NCBI GenBank assembly: GCA_001750645.1
Contig: MEIF01000002.1
Coordinates: 40,951-104,950, forward strand
Direction of reading: 5' to 3'
Source: Gammaproteobacteria bacterium AqS3
GTDB taxonomy: Bacteria > Pseudomonadota > Gammaproteobacteria > MEIF01 > AqS3
DNA: 64,000 nt
Shown: piece after piece, positions 24,505-35,255 of the stretch
How positions within the stretch are numbered: the stretch's first letter is position 1
How the letters are laid out: each line of letters opens with the position of its first letter
Program-made: the position numbers and the translations under genes
The notes under the pieces: generated by a model
The model's input: only the letters and a program-made list of their open reading frames with translations
Database searches by the model: none
What the model was told of the DNA's origin: nothing

Positions 24505-24771
24505 ATGAGTCACCCCAGCCACAAAGAGCAGCTCGCCAGCATTCGCCGGATTGAGGGGCAGGTTCGCGGCGTTGAAAAAATGATCGAGGACGAAAAATAC
24601 TGCATCGACATCCTCAACCAGCTCAGGGCGATCAAGAGCTCGATCATCACGGTGGAGGGGAAGATCCTCAAGCGGCACCTCAAGGCGTGCATCAAAAATT
24701 CGCTGAGCGACGGCGAGGATTTTGACGAGAAGGTCGAGGAGCTTTTGAAGGCGCTGAAGCTGAAGAGGTAA
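24505..24771 (+). CDS. CsoR/RcnR-family metal-sensing repressor
   Basis: The 88-residue all-helical protein (RRIEGQVRGVEKMIEDEKYCIDILNQLRAI) belongs to the DUF156 family. Cys33, His58 and Cys62 match the Cys-His-Cys Cu(I) triad spacing of CsoR. It also has His3, the position that completes Ni/Co sites in RcnR. So copper is favoured but nickel, cobalt or mercury are not excluded. It follows the transporter by 2 bases with GGAGG upstream, and its predicted operator covers the operon's promoter, so it would repress itself and its operon until metal binds. Confidence 0.88.
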   Translation: MSHPSHKEQLASIRRIEGQVRGVEKMIEDEKYCIDILNQLRAIKSSIITVEGKILKRHLKACIKNSLSDGEDFDEKVEELLKALKLKR

Positions 24772-24794
24772 GGGCGGCGCCTGGCGCGCAGGGT

Positions 24795-27700
24795 TCAGTC
24801 CAGATCGAGTTCGGGCAGGCTGCGGACGATCTGCAGGGTGTCGAGGCTGACGGTGATCACCCGCCGCAGCAGGTCCAGCGGGTAGCGGGGGTCGTTCATG
24901 GTCTCATTGGCGTAGTCGTTGGCGTCGTTGACGATGCCGCTGGCCTTGTCGGTGCGGACGCACTGCCGGTCCATGACCCAGTCAATCGCCGACTTGCTGT
25001 TGACCACGTAGTCGTAGGCTTCCAGCGGGATTCCGGCGAGGGTGATTGAGGAGTTGTAGACGATTTGGGTTTTGTCGGGTTTGCGTTTGGCACCGGCGAA
25101 CTTCATCTGCTCAACCCGATAATATTTTTCGTCCGGGATGGAGAGCAGCTCCCTGGCCTCGATGACGTCGGCTTTTTGATAGGGCTCGACTGTTTCGTAA
25201 TGGACGTGCAGATGCCCCAGTTTCCGGCCGGCTTCGACAAAACCCCGGAAGGCTTTTGCATCGGGCGCCAGCGGAATGCGGGGGAGTTCTTTGGTGAGGT
25301 TGTTCTTATAGGTTTCCCTGTACTGCTCGGAGTGCAGCACGGCGTAGATGTAATAGAAAATGTCCTCTTTTGATATTTTCTGATCGGGGTATTTTTGTTG
25401 GAAGTGATTGAGGCCTTGGTCGGTTAGCGAGTAGCTCCAGAGAGAATTTTCGGAATCTGGCGGAAGGGGGGGGTCTGAGCGAGGGACGGAGTGCATGATG
25501 TCTGGGGTGTTTTTGTTTTCAGCGGGGTAGATTTTTAGTGGGAAATACTGACTGGCATTCACAACTCCAACATCAGGAAGATTTCCGATCATAAGCGTAG
25601 AAAATTCAGGAGCTCCGAAGCCTGTCACAGCAATCAAAAGATTTTGCTCCGTAGCATTAATAGGAAATATCTTTGGCATCTGAGATACAGTGTCAGTAAA
25701 TTTCCTATTAAAGTAACACCACTGCTTATCAAAAGGTCTGTAAGTGGCTTGAAATAAAGATTTACTTTGAAGCTCCAAATATTCCCCTCGTTTCACACGC
25801 TGATACTCAGATCGTGTCCAACTGATTTTTTTAGGGTCTTTGTCAACAAAATCTTTGGGAGGAATTTTTTGTCCGAATTGCTGATAGCGGGAAACCTCTG
25901 AATTATAAAAAGATAAAGTTCTACTAATATTTTCAGAAAGCTTTTTCTTTGAATGATTCACGCACCAAGCATCTCGACCCGTTTTCAATCCAGCAGAATA
26001 CAGCTCAAATAGTTTCCCTTTATTTTTTTGATCTCTGTTCCCAGTGCATATATGCTCTTGAAAATCTGGCCTACGCTGGTTAATCCAATCATGATGCTCG
26101 TCGGGCTGAATTTTTCTCCACTTTCCCTTTCGCTGCATTGAAGCAACGCTACCATATACTCGAATACGCTCTATTTTTTGTTTTGTGCTGAGATAATCGC
26201 CAATATCGCAGTAGTAAATCTGACCCATCCCCCGACTTTTTATACCTGGATTTTTAACCAGCAAGGCAATTACAACGGGAACTCTAGTGTTCCCGCCGAA
26301 AGCATTTCCACCCTCCATTTTTCTTGGCTCACCCGAGAGACGCGCATTACCTCTTAGGTTAAACACATAAAGACTGCTGAACTCCTCTCGCAAGCAGGCT
26401 CGCATGCGGTCTGCCGATGCGTTGGCGATCCAACTGGCATTAGTGACACAGCCAATAATCCCTTTATCAGGAATGCGGTCGGTGGCCCAGCGAATGGCAC
26501 GGATATAACTATCATGTAAGGAATTATGCAGTGTCGCCACTGAGCCTTTGATATAGGTTTCATTAATGCGTAATTTCAGTTTAGGGTAAGACACATTCTG
26601 AGCATTGTCGTTCTGGCTTCTCTGCCCAACTGAATAGGGCGGATTACCGAGAATGACATCAATTCTCTGCCCCCTCGTTCTTTTTCTGCGCTCGGAGTTT
26701 TCCTCAAAATACTGGCGCAGTAAATCCGGTTTTTCCTCTTCAAAAGTGTCAGCTAAATTGAGACCCTTAAACGGCCTGTAGGTCTGTTCGCCCGAGACGG
26801 CTTGATAAGCCGACTCGATGTTGACCATGGCGATGTAATACGGCAGCAGCATGATCTCATTGGCGAATATTTCTTTTTTGTATTTTCTTTTGAGATCTTC
26901 TTTGCCAATTAATCCGGACTGGATTAACCGAGTAATAAAAGTCCCCGTGCCGGTAAAGGGATCGAGAATATTGATATTTTCGGACGCCAGCGACTCGCCG
27001 AACTCCTGCCCGAGCAATTCGTCGACCGAACGAAGAATAAAGTCAACGATTTCGGCTGGGGTGTAGACCACACCCAGCATATCCGTGGTCTTTTTGAAGG
27101 CTTTCCTAAAGAAACTGTCATACAGTTCAACCGCCAGCGCCTGGCGCGCCTGCGGGTCGGTCAGCCCCTCGGTGCGACGGCTGACGCTTTCGTAGAACTC
27201 CCTGAGTGCAAACGCCTCCTTCTCAAACCGCTCGGGTTCAAGCTGGTCGAGAATTTTCTGAATCGCCCGGGAGACCGGGTTCTGCTCGATTGAGGTCTGC
27301 CCCTGAAACAGCGCCTCGAACACCGGCCGGGTCACGATGTGCTGGGCCAGCATTTCTATGGCGTCGTCCTCCTTGACGCTGCTGTTGAGTTCGGCCCTGA
27401 GTTCCTTGAGAAAGTCCTCAAATTTCTCGCGAACTGTGGACTTTCCTTTCAGCAGGCCCTTGAGCCGGCTAATGTGCTTCTGGGCGATTTCGGCGACATC
27501 GGTCGCCCAGTCCTCCCAGTAGGTGCGATTGCCGCACTTGTCGACCAGCTTGGCCAACACCGCCCTGGAGAACTCCTCGTCAATCGGCAGCGTCAGCTGT
27601 TCGGCGGGTTTTTCAGAGGACTCGTCCGAGTCTTCGTCGTCAGAGCCCTCGCCAATACCCAGACTCTCGCCCGTTCCAGTCCCGTCGCTGGGCAGCTGAT

Positions 27701-29734
27701 CGACCACGGCGATGACTTCAATGCGGTCGGAGATGTCCTGCCCCAGCCCGCCCTGATTGATGACGGCATCGAGGCGCTCGTCGTGTGCCCGCAGGGCGTT
27801 GAGGATCTGCCAGATCACCTGGAATTTCTTGTTGTCGTTGAGCGCCTCGGCGGGCGGGACGCCGGCCGGAATCCCCACCGGCAAAATCACATAGCCGAGT
27901 TTTTTGCCCTCGGCCAGGCGCATAACCCGACCGACGGCCTGGATGACGTCGACCTGGCTCTTGCGCGGGTGCAGGAACAAAATGGCGTCGAGCGCCGGGA
28001 CATCGACGCCCTCGCTCAAAACCCGGGCATTGGTCAGAATCCGGCAGCCAGCATCCTCGTTTTCCTCCCGCAGCCAGTCGAGCAGCCGGCTGCGCTGCCG
28101 GGCACGGAAAGTCCCGTCAATGTGCCGCACCTCGCAGGGCAATTTGTCCCCGTCCTGTTGCTCCCGCTCGAGGTATTCGTCGACCACGCGGGCGAACTCG
28201 CCCTCAACGATACGGGAGCTGGCAATGCTCTTGCAGAAGGCCAGCGCCCGGTGCATCGGGTCGGGGTCGGCGCGCAGATCTTCCCTGAGCCCCTGCTTGG
28301 CGAGCGCCTTATAGCAGCCGATGATTTTGGTGGCGTCGTCGAGTTGGAGGGAGTTGTCCTCGTCGGCCAGCCGGTTCTGCACTCCGGCGCTGATGGCGCC
28401 CTCGTCGATTCCGAGCACGACAACCTTGTAATCGGAGAGCAGCCGGTCCTCGACGGCCCTGCCAAAACTCAGGTAGTGAAAAACCGGCCCGTAGAGTTCC
28501 TCGTCATCCATCGAGGCCAGGGTGGCCTCGACTTCCCTGGCGCGCTGGGTGACGGCATCGGAAAATATCCGGGGCGTGGCCGTCATGTAGAGGCGCTTTT
28601 GTCCAGAAATAACGCCGTTGTCGTGAACCTTGACGAAGTTGGATTCTTCCTTCCCCGCCAATGTGGCGCCGGTGGTGCGGTGCGCCTCGTCGCAAATGAT
28701 TAAATCGAATTCGGGGGCGCCGTAATCCCTCTGCGCATCGGCGATGACCTGAATCGACTGGTAGGTGGCGAAAACAACCGAAAGTCTCGCCGCCTTGCGG
28801 GTCTTTTTGTTGGCGACTGCATCGGCGAGTTTTTGCGGGTCGGTGCTCGCCGGAATTTCCAGATCCGTCACAGGAACCTCGGCAATGTCGTCCTTATTTT
28901 TTCTGCGGGTTCCGACCTGGGAGTCGGAGCACACCGCAAAGCAGCGAATATTCAGGCTGGAATCATTGTTCCACTCCCGAACCGTCTGCGCCATCAGCGC
29001 GAGCGAGGGGACTAGATAAAGAATATTCCCCTGGGAATTTTTATTGGATTGGGCTAGCCCGGAAGCGGAATTCTGAGAATTTTGACGGGGGGGGTAGTCG
29101 CAAATTTCTCGGCGATTCTGAGGCTGGTCAGGGTTTTTCCGGTGCCGCAGGCCATGATTAATTTGCCGCGATCATGAGTCTCAAAACCCTGCAAGACTTT
29201 TTTCAGCGCCTGCCTCTGATGCGGGCGCAGTTTTTTCATTTCCTTGCGGGCGATTTCGCCCTTGTCAATAAACCGTCCCCATTCAATATCGCTTTTCTCC
29301 ATTTGATCGGGGGTCAGGCGGGTCAGCTTGGGGTTGAGATTGGGGATTAATGTCTGGACATTTGCGCCCCAGTCCTTTTCGGTGGTGTCGACAAAGACCC
29401 GGTGCTGAAAAGCCTCGCGGCTGGAGGCCGAGATAAATTTGTCCAGGTCGCCTTTTTGGATGACCTTGTCGGCGGCGTAGCACTTGCACTGAATGGCGAC
29501 AAAGCCCTTGCCATCGGCCAGCTCGGCGACGAGGTCGATGCCGATGTCCTGCCCGTACTCGCCCTGCTCATTGGCCCACTCGGTGTAGGTCTGCACCCTG
29601 CTGTAACGGCGCTGCTGCAGCGCATCGTTCTTCAGATAAAACTGAACGAGATTTTCAAAGGCCGCACCCCGGGCGCGGGGGGAGTTCTGCGTGTCACGGC
29701 GGATCTGATCGATATAGGCGGCGAGTTCAGACAC
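24795..29734 (-). CDS. Type ISP single-chain restriction-modification enzyme, frameshifted at a C tract
   Basis: Starting at GTG 29734, the first frame gives an Mrr-like nuclease (Asp67, QCK at 82-84) and helicase Walker A (GTGKT, 197-201), then stops at 29054. The rest continues in another frame: DEAH box, helicase motifs, methylase motif I (DPFTGTGTF, about residue 923), NPPY (about 1030) and a C-terminal recognition domain. Nuclease-helicase-methylase-recognition order and about 1,646 residues match Type ISP enzymes such as LlaGI. The break is at eight C (29087-29094); nine C (or six) would restore one frame with no other stop. I infer phase variation in the OFF state, unless the base count is a sequencing error. 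Confidence 0.85.
29087..29094 (-). repeat. Homopolymer C8 (G8 on plus strand) within the Type ISP gene
   Basis: The tract lies after EKFATT at the start of the helicase. Adding one base joins the 226-residue fragment to the long second frame. Confidence 0.8.
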
Positions 29735-29813
29735 GACCCGTCAGCCTCGCCGGCGCCGGATTAACTTGAATGAGGGAGCCGAGCCAATCATCTGCCCATC
29801 CCCCTTTTTGGCG

Positions 29814-29825
29814 GGGCAATGATAC
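29814..29825. repeat. Right copy of the 12-base direct repeat flanking the insertion in the ccm operon
   Basis: GGGCAATGATAC is identical to 22955-22966 and lies 15 bases past the ccmF stop. Removing one copy and the DNA between would put ccmG about 50 bases after ccmF. Confidence 0.6.
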
Positions 29826-29840
29826 AGATTCAGAGATTCG

Positions 29841-31754
29841 CTAGGTCGCCGGGGATTCTGCGACCGCCCCCACCCCCGCCCGCCTGGATCGTCTCGACAA
29901 AGCCCCGACGAAAGCCCCCAGACCCATCAGGCCGACACCGAACCAGATCCAGCGGATCAGAGGCTTGTGCTGGACGCGCACGGCCCAGGCGCCATTCTCG
30001 CGCCGCTCGCCCAAAGCCACATAAGAGTCCGCCCAAAAGCCGGCGGCAATGCCGGCCTCGGTCATCCACTGCCCGCGCACCGGGTAGAAGCGCTTTTGCG
30101 CGGTCAGGTTCCGCCCCGCCTCCGAGCCGCCCCGATACAGCGAAAACAGCACCTGATTGGCGCGGTAGTTCGGGCCCTCGACCACGCTCTCGCCGACAAA
30201 CTCGACCCGCACCGGGCCGAGGTCGAGGATGTCGCCCGGCCCCATGACGACCTCCCGCTCGACGCTGTGCGCCCCGGTCACGCCGATGCCGAGCGCCCCC
30301 GCAGCCAGCCCGAAGTGCGCCAGCCGCATGCCCCACTGCACCCCGCCGGCAGGCCTCCAGAGGCTGCCGAGGATCCAGCCGGACAGCGCCCCGGCGCCCA
30401 GCCCGAGCGGGTGCCAGCCCCAGATCACTCCGACCCCGAGCGCCAGCAGCACACCCGCCCCTGCCGGCGGCGCCCAGCTGCGCCACGGGATCGGCTCGCC
30501 CCGCCAGGAGGTCAGCGCCCCCCAGCCGCAGGCCAGCAGCATCACCCCTGCGACCGGCGCACTGAGCGTGTTGAAGTAGTTCTCGCCGACCGAGTAGTGC
30601 CCGACGTCGAGCACCTGCGTCGCCAGCGGAAACAGCGTCCCCAGCAGGACGATGCCGAGCAGCCCGATCAGCGTGAAGTTGTTGACCAGCAGCGCGCTCA
30701 GGCGGGCGTGGAGCGTGAAGTCGGTGATCGGCGCCGAGGCCGTCTGCCGCTGCACGAGGCGGCCGTAGAGCAGCAGCGCCACCGATGCAAAGAACAGCAT
30801 CAGCCCCAGCAGAAACAGCCCCCGCGCGGGGTCGTTGGCAAAGGTGTGCACCGAGGTCAGCACGCCCGAGCGCACCAGAAACGTGCCCATCATGCTCATC
30901 GAAAAGGTCAGGATGGCGAGCAGCACCGACCAGTGCTGGAAGTGCCCGCTGCGCTGCATCACCGCCAGCGAGTGCAGCAGCGCCGCCCCGGCGAGCCAGG
31001 GCATCAGCGAGGCGTTCTCGACCGGATCCCAGAACCACCAGCCGCCCCAGCCGAGCTCGTAGTAGGCCCACCAGCTGCCCAGGGCGATGCCGACGCCGAG
31101 CAGCGCCCAGGCGACATTGGCCCAGGGGCGCAGCGCCGCCGCCCAGGTGCGGTCGATGCGCCCCGATATCAGTCCGCCGCAGGCGATGGCAAACACGGCG
31201 GCAAAGCCGACGTAGCCGGCGTAGAGCATGGGCGGGTGTGCTGCCATCGCCAGGTCCTGAAGCAGCGGGTTGAGGTCGGCGCCCTGCAATTCCGTGAACG
31301 GCAGGTGGCGCTCGAACGGGTTGGAGGTGATCAGGCTGAACAGCCCGAAGCCGGTGTTGAGCACGCCCATGCAGCCCAGGGCGCTGCGCCGCAGGACCTC
31401 GTCCATGCGGCTGGGCAGCAGCGCCAGAGCCGCGCTCCACAGCCCCAGCTGCAGCAGCCACATCAGCATCGAACCCTCGTGATTGCCCCAGGTCGCGGTG
31501 ATGCGGTAGAGCGCCGGCAGGTCGACGTGGGCGTGCTGCAGCACCAGCTCAACGCTGAAGTCCAGCTGCACAAAGGCCGTCACCAGCAGCGCAAACGAGG
31601 TGGCGATCAGGCCCAGCTGCAGCACGGCGAGGGTGCGCAGCAGGGGCTGTGCGGCGGGGGCGTCGGCGCTGCGCCACAGCCAGGGCAGCACCGCCAGTGC
31701 GGCGGATGCGGCACACCAAAGCGCGAGCGTCAGATGCCCCGTCTCGGCCAACAT
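29841..31754 (-). CDS. ccmF: CcmF, haem lyase subunit for cytochrome c
   Basis: From ATG 31754 the product is 637 residues with many membrane helices; a GTG six codons upstream is an alternative. The haem-handling WWD domain (GWGGWWFWDPVENASLMPW) is at about 235-254. Conserved family histidines appear in context (TWGNHEGS, AAHPPMLYAGYVG, VHTFANDPARG). CcmF with CcmH and CcmI ligates haem to apocytochrome c. Its usual partners ccmG and ccmH lie beyond a 6.9 kb insertion, which may separate their transcription. ccmA-E are not in the window. Confidence 0.95.
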   Translation of the reverse strand: MLAETGHLTLALWCAASAALAVLPWLWRSADAPAAQPLLRTLAVLQLGLIATSFALLVTAFVQLDFSVELVLQHAHVDLPALYRITATWGNHEGSMLMWLLQLGLWSAALALLPSRMDEVLRRSALGCMGVLNTGFGLFSLITSNPFERHLPFTELQGADLNPLLQDLAMAAHPPMLYAGYVGFAAVFAIACGGLISGRIDRTWAAALRPWANVAWALLGVGIALGSWWAYYELGWGGWWFWDPVENASLMPWLAGAALLHSLAVMQRSGHFQHWSVLLAILTFSMSMMGTFLVRSGVLTSVHTFANDPARGLFLLGLMLFFASVALLLYGRLVQRQTASAPITDFTLHARLSALLVNNFTLIGLLGIVLLGTLFPLATQVLDVGHYSVGENYFNTLSAPVAGVMLLACGWGALTSWRGEPIPWRSWAPPAGAGVLLALGVGVIWGWHPLGLGAGALSGWILGSLWRPAGGVQWGMRLAHFGLAAGALGIGVTGAHSVEREVVMGPGDILDLGPVRVEFVGESVVEGPNYRANQVLFSLYRGGSEAGRNLTAQKRFYPVRGQWMTEAGIAAGFWADSYVALGERRENGAWAVRVQHKPLIRWIWFGVGLMGLGAFVGALSRRSRRAGVGAVAESPAT

Positions 31755-31855
31755 GGCTAGCGACTGCCGCACGGGAAGCCGGGCATTTTATAGCCGCCCT
31801 TGTGCGCATACCTGCGGCGTTAAAATGCCGCCGCTCTGACCGGCGGGCCGACCCT

Positions 31856-33850
31856 TTGCGGCGACAAGTCATTCATTTTCTGACCGGTGCGCTGCTGCTG
31901 TTTCCCGGAGCGGTCTGGGGCCAGGCGGCCGAGGCCGAGGTCAAGGCCGAGTCCGAGGTGGCGCCGGCGGCCGCCCAGGCTGCTGCGGGCGGGGACGAGG
32001 ATCAGGCTCAGGCCAGCGAGGACGACAACAGGAAGGACGAATCCGAGCCGCCCCCGCCGCAGACCCTGAACGAGCTGATCTACGCCACCAACCGGGCGGC
32101 GGCCGTCCAGGACTGGAAGGAAGCCGAGGAAATCCTGCAGAACTGGGCGCGCCCCGAGGACGTCTCCGAGGACGAAAACAGCCTGACCGTCGAGCGCATC
32201 CGCATGCGGCTGGCGCGCGATGCCGGCGACTCCGAGCGGGCGCTGCTGCACGGGCGCAACCTGCTGGAAAACTCCGCCATCGGCTTTGACCTGCTGGTGC
32301 AGCTGCCCAAGGAATTCACCGCCCTCAACGCCCGCACCGAGGCGCAGAAGGCCGCCCGCCTGGCCGAGCGCAAGGTCTCCCGGGGCGGCGGGCTGTGGAC
32401 CGGCCCGAACTGGCTGCGCGTCGCCCTGGCACACTACGAGGCGCTGTCGGTCTCCGGCACCAGCCGGGCGCTCGACTACGCCGCCCGGCTGAAGCCCGAC
32501 AGTGAGCTGGCGCTGGCCATCGGCCGCACCTACATGCGCATCGGAGCCAACAGCAAGGGGCTCGAGCTTCTGCGCGAGGTCGACCCCACCGGCTTCGACA
32601 CCGAGACGCTGAAGCTCCTCGGCGACCTCCTGACGCAGATGGGCGACATCCACGGCGCCCTGCGGGTGCTGCAGAGAGCCGCCGTGCAGAACCCCAAGGC
32701 GATGGTCTGGTCCAACATCGCCACCGCCTACTCCCAGATCCAGCAGCACGAGCAGGCGCTGCAGGCCTACAACCGCGCCCTCGGCCAGAGCCGTGAGCCG
32801 GGGCTGTGGGTTCAGAAGGCCGCCACGCACCGCCTGCTGGAGCAGCACGACGCCGCCGTCGACGCCTACCTCAACCTGCTGCGGCTGGTCACCGGGACGG
32901 CCTGCTACTGCGTCAGCAACGGCTATCAGTCGATGTTCAACCCGGCCGCCTCGCTGATCACGACGATCCGCAACGACCCGGGCAACACCGTCGTGCAGCA
33001 GCTGACCATCGGACTGCTCGACAGCCTGATCAAGCGGGATCACCTCGATGCGGTTCTGGCCGTGCTGCTGATCGGGCTGGGTACCGATGCAAAGGTCGCC
33101 ACCCAGGGCACCGACGTGCTGCTGCAGATCTACCGCAAGGGCGGGATTTACGTCCAGATGATGGAGCGGGTGCGCAACGCCCAGCCCGAACTGGCGCCGA
33201 GGCTCGCCGCCTACATCGAGCGCATTGAAGAGGTGGTCAAGCTGCGCTCGAAGGCCCGCAAAAAGGCCGGCGGCGGCGAGGCCGACATCGAGACCGACCG
33301 CAAGAATGCCGGGGCATCCGGCCCCGACCAGCTGCTGCAGGAGACCCGCCGCGCCCTCGGCCACACCCTGCGGGCGCACATTGAGGCCGACCCCAACGAC
33401 AGCTACCTCGCCCGCATCCTGCTGGCCTCGATCGACTTTGAGAACGAGCCCAAGCAGGCCCGCAAGCTCATCGAGCTGGCGCAGAGGGCCGAGCCCGACC
33501 GGCTGCTGGGGGCGCTGATGCTGGACATCCTGCTGATCCGCAAAAACGACTTCACCCGGCGCGCCAGGTTCTGGCTGACCAGCGAGGCGCGCCTGCCCGA
33601 CGCCGTCTCGGAGAAGCTGCTGATGGCGCGCGCCCACAACATCCGCTTCAAGTACAACGAGGCCATCGAGCTCTACGGCGAGCTGCTCGAGCTGCAGCCC
33701 TACAACCCGGCGCACTGGATCGAGCTGGCGCAGCTGTACTCGCACACCAACCGCACCGAGCAGCTCAACGTGCTCTACGCACAGATGGCGCAGCGCTTTC
33801 CGCATATAGCCGAGGCGATCTCGTCGCTGATGGTGTTCGGGATGAGATGA
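31856..33850 (+). CDS. Large exported TPR-repeat protein
   Basis: The best start is TTG 31856, which gives a signal peptide (LRRQVIHFLTGALLLFPGAVWG) and 664 residues; no ATG is suitably placed. After a low-complexity Glu/Ala/Asp linker come many TPR-like helical pairs (for example NIATAYSQIQQHEQALQAYNRAL and AHNIRFKYNEAIELYGELLELQPYNPAHWIELAQLYS). It is divergent from ccmF and 4 bases upstream of a second TPR gene. TPR proteins scaffold envelope complexes; no specific function can be assigned. Identical usage of helix repeats across its length suggests a solenoid. Confidence 0.75.
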   Translation: MRRQVIHFLTGALLLFPGAVWGQAAEAEVKAESEVAPAAAQAAAGGDEDQAQASEDDNRKDESEPPPPQTLNELIYATNRAAAVQDWKEAEEILQNWARPEDVSEDENSLTVERIRMRLARDAGDSERALLHGRNLLENSAIGFDLLVQLPKEFTALNARTEAQKAARLAERKVSRGGGLWTGPNWLRVALAHYEALSVSGTSRALDYAARLKPDSELALAIGRTYMRIGANSKGLELLREVDPTGFDTETLKLLGDLLTQMGDIHGALRVLQRAAVQNPKAMVWSNIATAYSQIQQHEQALQAYNRALGQSREPGLWVQKAATHRLLEQHDAAVDAYLNLLRLVTGTACYCVSNGYQSMFNPAASLITTIRNDPGNTVVQQLTIGLLDSLIKRDHLDAVLAVLLIGLGTDAKVATQGTDVLLQIYRKGGIYVQMMERVRNAQPELAPRLAAYIERIEEVVKLRSKARKKAGGGEADIETDRKNAGASGPDQLLQETRRALGHTLRAHIEADPNDSYLARILLASIDFENEPKQARKLIELAQRAEPDRLLGALMLDILLIRKNDFTRRARFWLTSEARLPDAVSEKLLMARAHNIRFKYNEAIELYGELLELQPYNPAHWIELAQLYSHTNRTEQLNVLYAQMAQRFPHIAEAISSLMVFGMR

Positions 33851-33854
33851 AGTG

Positions 33855-35255
33855 ATGGGCGGGATGGTGCGCCGGTGGATTCGATGCTGGGGACTGGGGG
33901 TCCTGCTGGTCGCCTGCGCGCTCGCCGGAGCGCCGCCGGGGCAGGCCGCCGCCACCGCCGAGTCGGTCGAGATCATGCAGAAGCGCGCGGACATCAAGAG
34001 CCGCATCAGCGAGGCCATCAACCAGAAGCAGAGCGAGCTCGCCCAGCAGCTCATCGAGGAGTGGCGCGAGTGGGACGAGGGCGGCGAGCTGCCCAAGTAT
34101 CAGGGCATCGCCTACTACCTGCGCTCGCTCGACAAAAAGTCCAGCGCGCAGCTGGAGCGCTCGCTGCAGCTGCTGACCAAATGGGTCTATGACTATCCGG
34201 ACGACATCGAGGCGCGCCGGTTTCTGGCGCAGGCCTACACCGCCTCCGGCAAGCCCCAGAAAGTGCTGGAGCAGTACCGCCAGATCGTCCTGATCACCCC
34301 GGATGACGTCCCGATGCTGCTGCGGCTGTCCGAAATCCAGGGCGCAGTCGGCAATCTTTCGGGGGCGCTGGCGACGCTGCAGCGGGCGCTCGACCTCAAC
34401 CCCAACATCATCGGCGGGCTGGGGCACGTCGGCTCGCTGCAGGTGCGGCTGGGGCAGCACGAGGCGGCGCTTGAGTCCTACCACCGGCAGCTGGGGCAGA
34501 CCCCCGATTCGGTGAATTACTGGACTTCCTATATCAATGTGCTGGGCAGCCTGCCCGGCCGCGGCCAGGAGCGGCTGATGGCCATGCGCCAGATGATGCA
34601 GATCGAGGACGATCAGGACTACTCCGACATCTACTACCAGATGCTGCTGCAGAACAAGCAGCACAGCGCGGCCGTCTGGTTTGCGCTGACGGCGCCGCCC
34701 GGGGGCATCAAGAACTGGGGCACTGCGATTTCACCGCAGGTGCGCAATGTGCTGTTCAGCGACGACGAGCACCGGGCCGAGCTGATCGCCAACTGGATTG
34801 AGCGCGAGCCCGAAAACGCCTGGGCGCTGTCGCTGCACGGCTTTTACCTGCTGCAGCGGGACCAGCGGGACAAGGCGCGCCGCTCATTGGAAAAGGCCCG
34901 CAAAGCCAACCCCAAGCTGCTGCTGCCCTACCTGGTGCTGTGGGAGGTCGAGGCCGAGAATCCTGACCAGCAGGCCGGCATCGCCCGACAGGTCCTGGAG
35001 ATTGAGGACGGCAACGGGGAGTGGCAGTTCCGCCTCGCCGACGCCCTGTACCGCGACCAGCAGTACAGCGACGCCATCGCCGCTTATAGCGCTGCACTGG
35101 AGCTGTTTGACCTGGACCAGCAGGGCTGGGAGCGGCTCGTCGACGCCCTGATGGTGACCGGCCAGCGCAGCCGGGCCGTTGAGATCTACCTGTCGCTGCA
35201 GAAGCGGCTGCCCGTCGCCGCCGAGAAACTGTTCGGCAAGATTGCTTTTCAGTAG
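33855..35255 (+). CDS. Exported TPR-repeat protein, possible lipoprotein
   Basis: ATG 33855 gives 466 residues. The N-terminus is basic and hydrophobic and contains a lipobox-like LVAC (Cys21), so it may be lipid-anchored. TPR-like units follow (RFLAQAYTASGKPQKVLEQYRQIVLITPDDVPMLLRLSEIQGAVGNLSGALATLQRALDLNPN). The gene follows the larger TPR gene by 4 bases and should form an operon with it. Both may work together in envelope assembly; nothing more can be said from sequence. Confidence 0.78.
   Translation: MGGMVRRWIRCWGLGVLLVACALAGAPPGQAAATAESVEIMQKRADIKSRISEAINQKQSELAQQLIEEWREWDEGGELPKYQGIAYYLRSLDKKSSAQLERSLQLLTKWVYDYPDDIEARRFLAQAYTASGKPQKVLEQYRQIVLITPDDVPMLLRLSEIQGAVGNLSGALATLQRALDLNPNIIGGLGHVGSLQVRLGQHEAALESYHRQLGQTPDSVNYWTSYINVLGSLPGRGQERLMAMRQMMQIEDDQDYSDIYYQMLLQNKQHSAAVWFALTAPPGGIKNWGTAISPQVRNVLFSDDEHRAELIANWIEREPENAWALSLHGFYLLQRDQRDKARRSLEKARKANPKLLLPYLVLWEVEAENPDQQAGIARQVLEIEDGNGEWQFRLADALYRDQQYSDAIAAYSAALELFDLDQQGWERLVDALMVTGQRSRAVEIYLSLQKRLPVAAEKLFGKIAFQ

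Noticed and set aside
29967..31760. 597-codon frame antisense to ccmF
   Set aside because: Gln/Arg/Pro/His-rich translation typical of the reverse strand of a GC-rich gene; ccmF motifs on the other strand are unambiguous.
31820..34096. 758-codon frame antisense to the TPR genes
   Set aside because: Shadow of two TPR genes; no recognisable motif or start signal.
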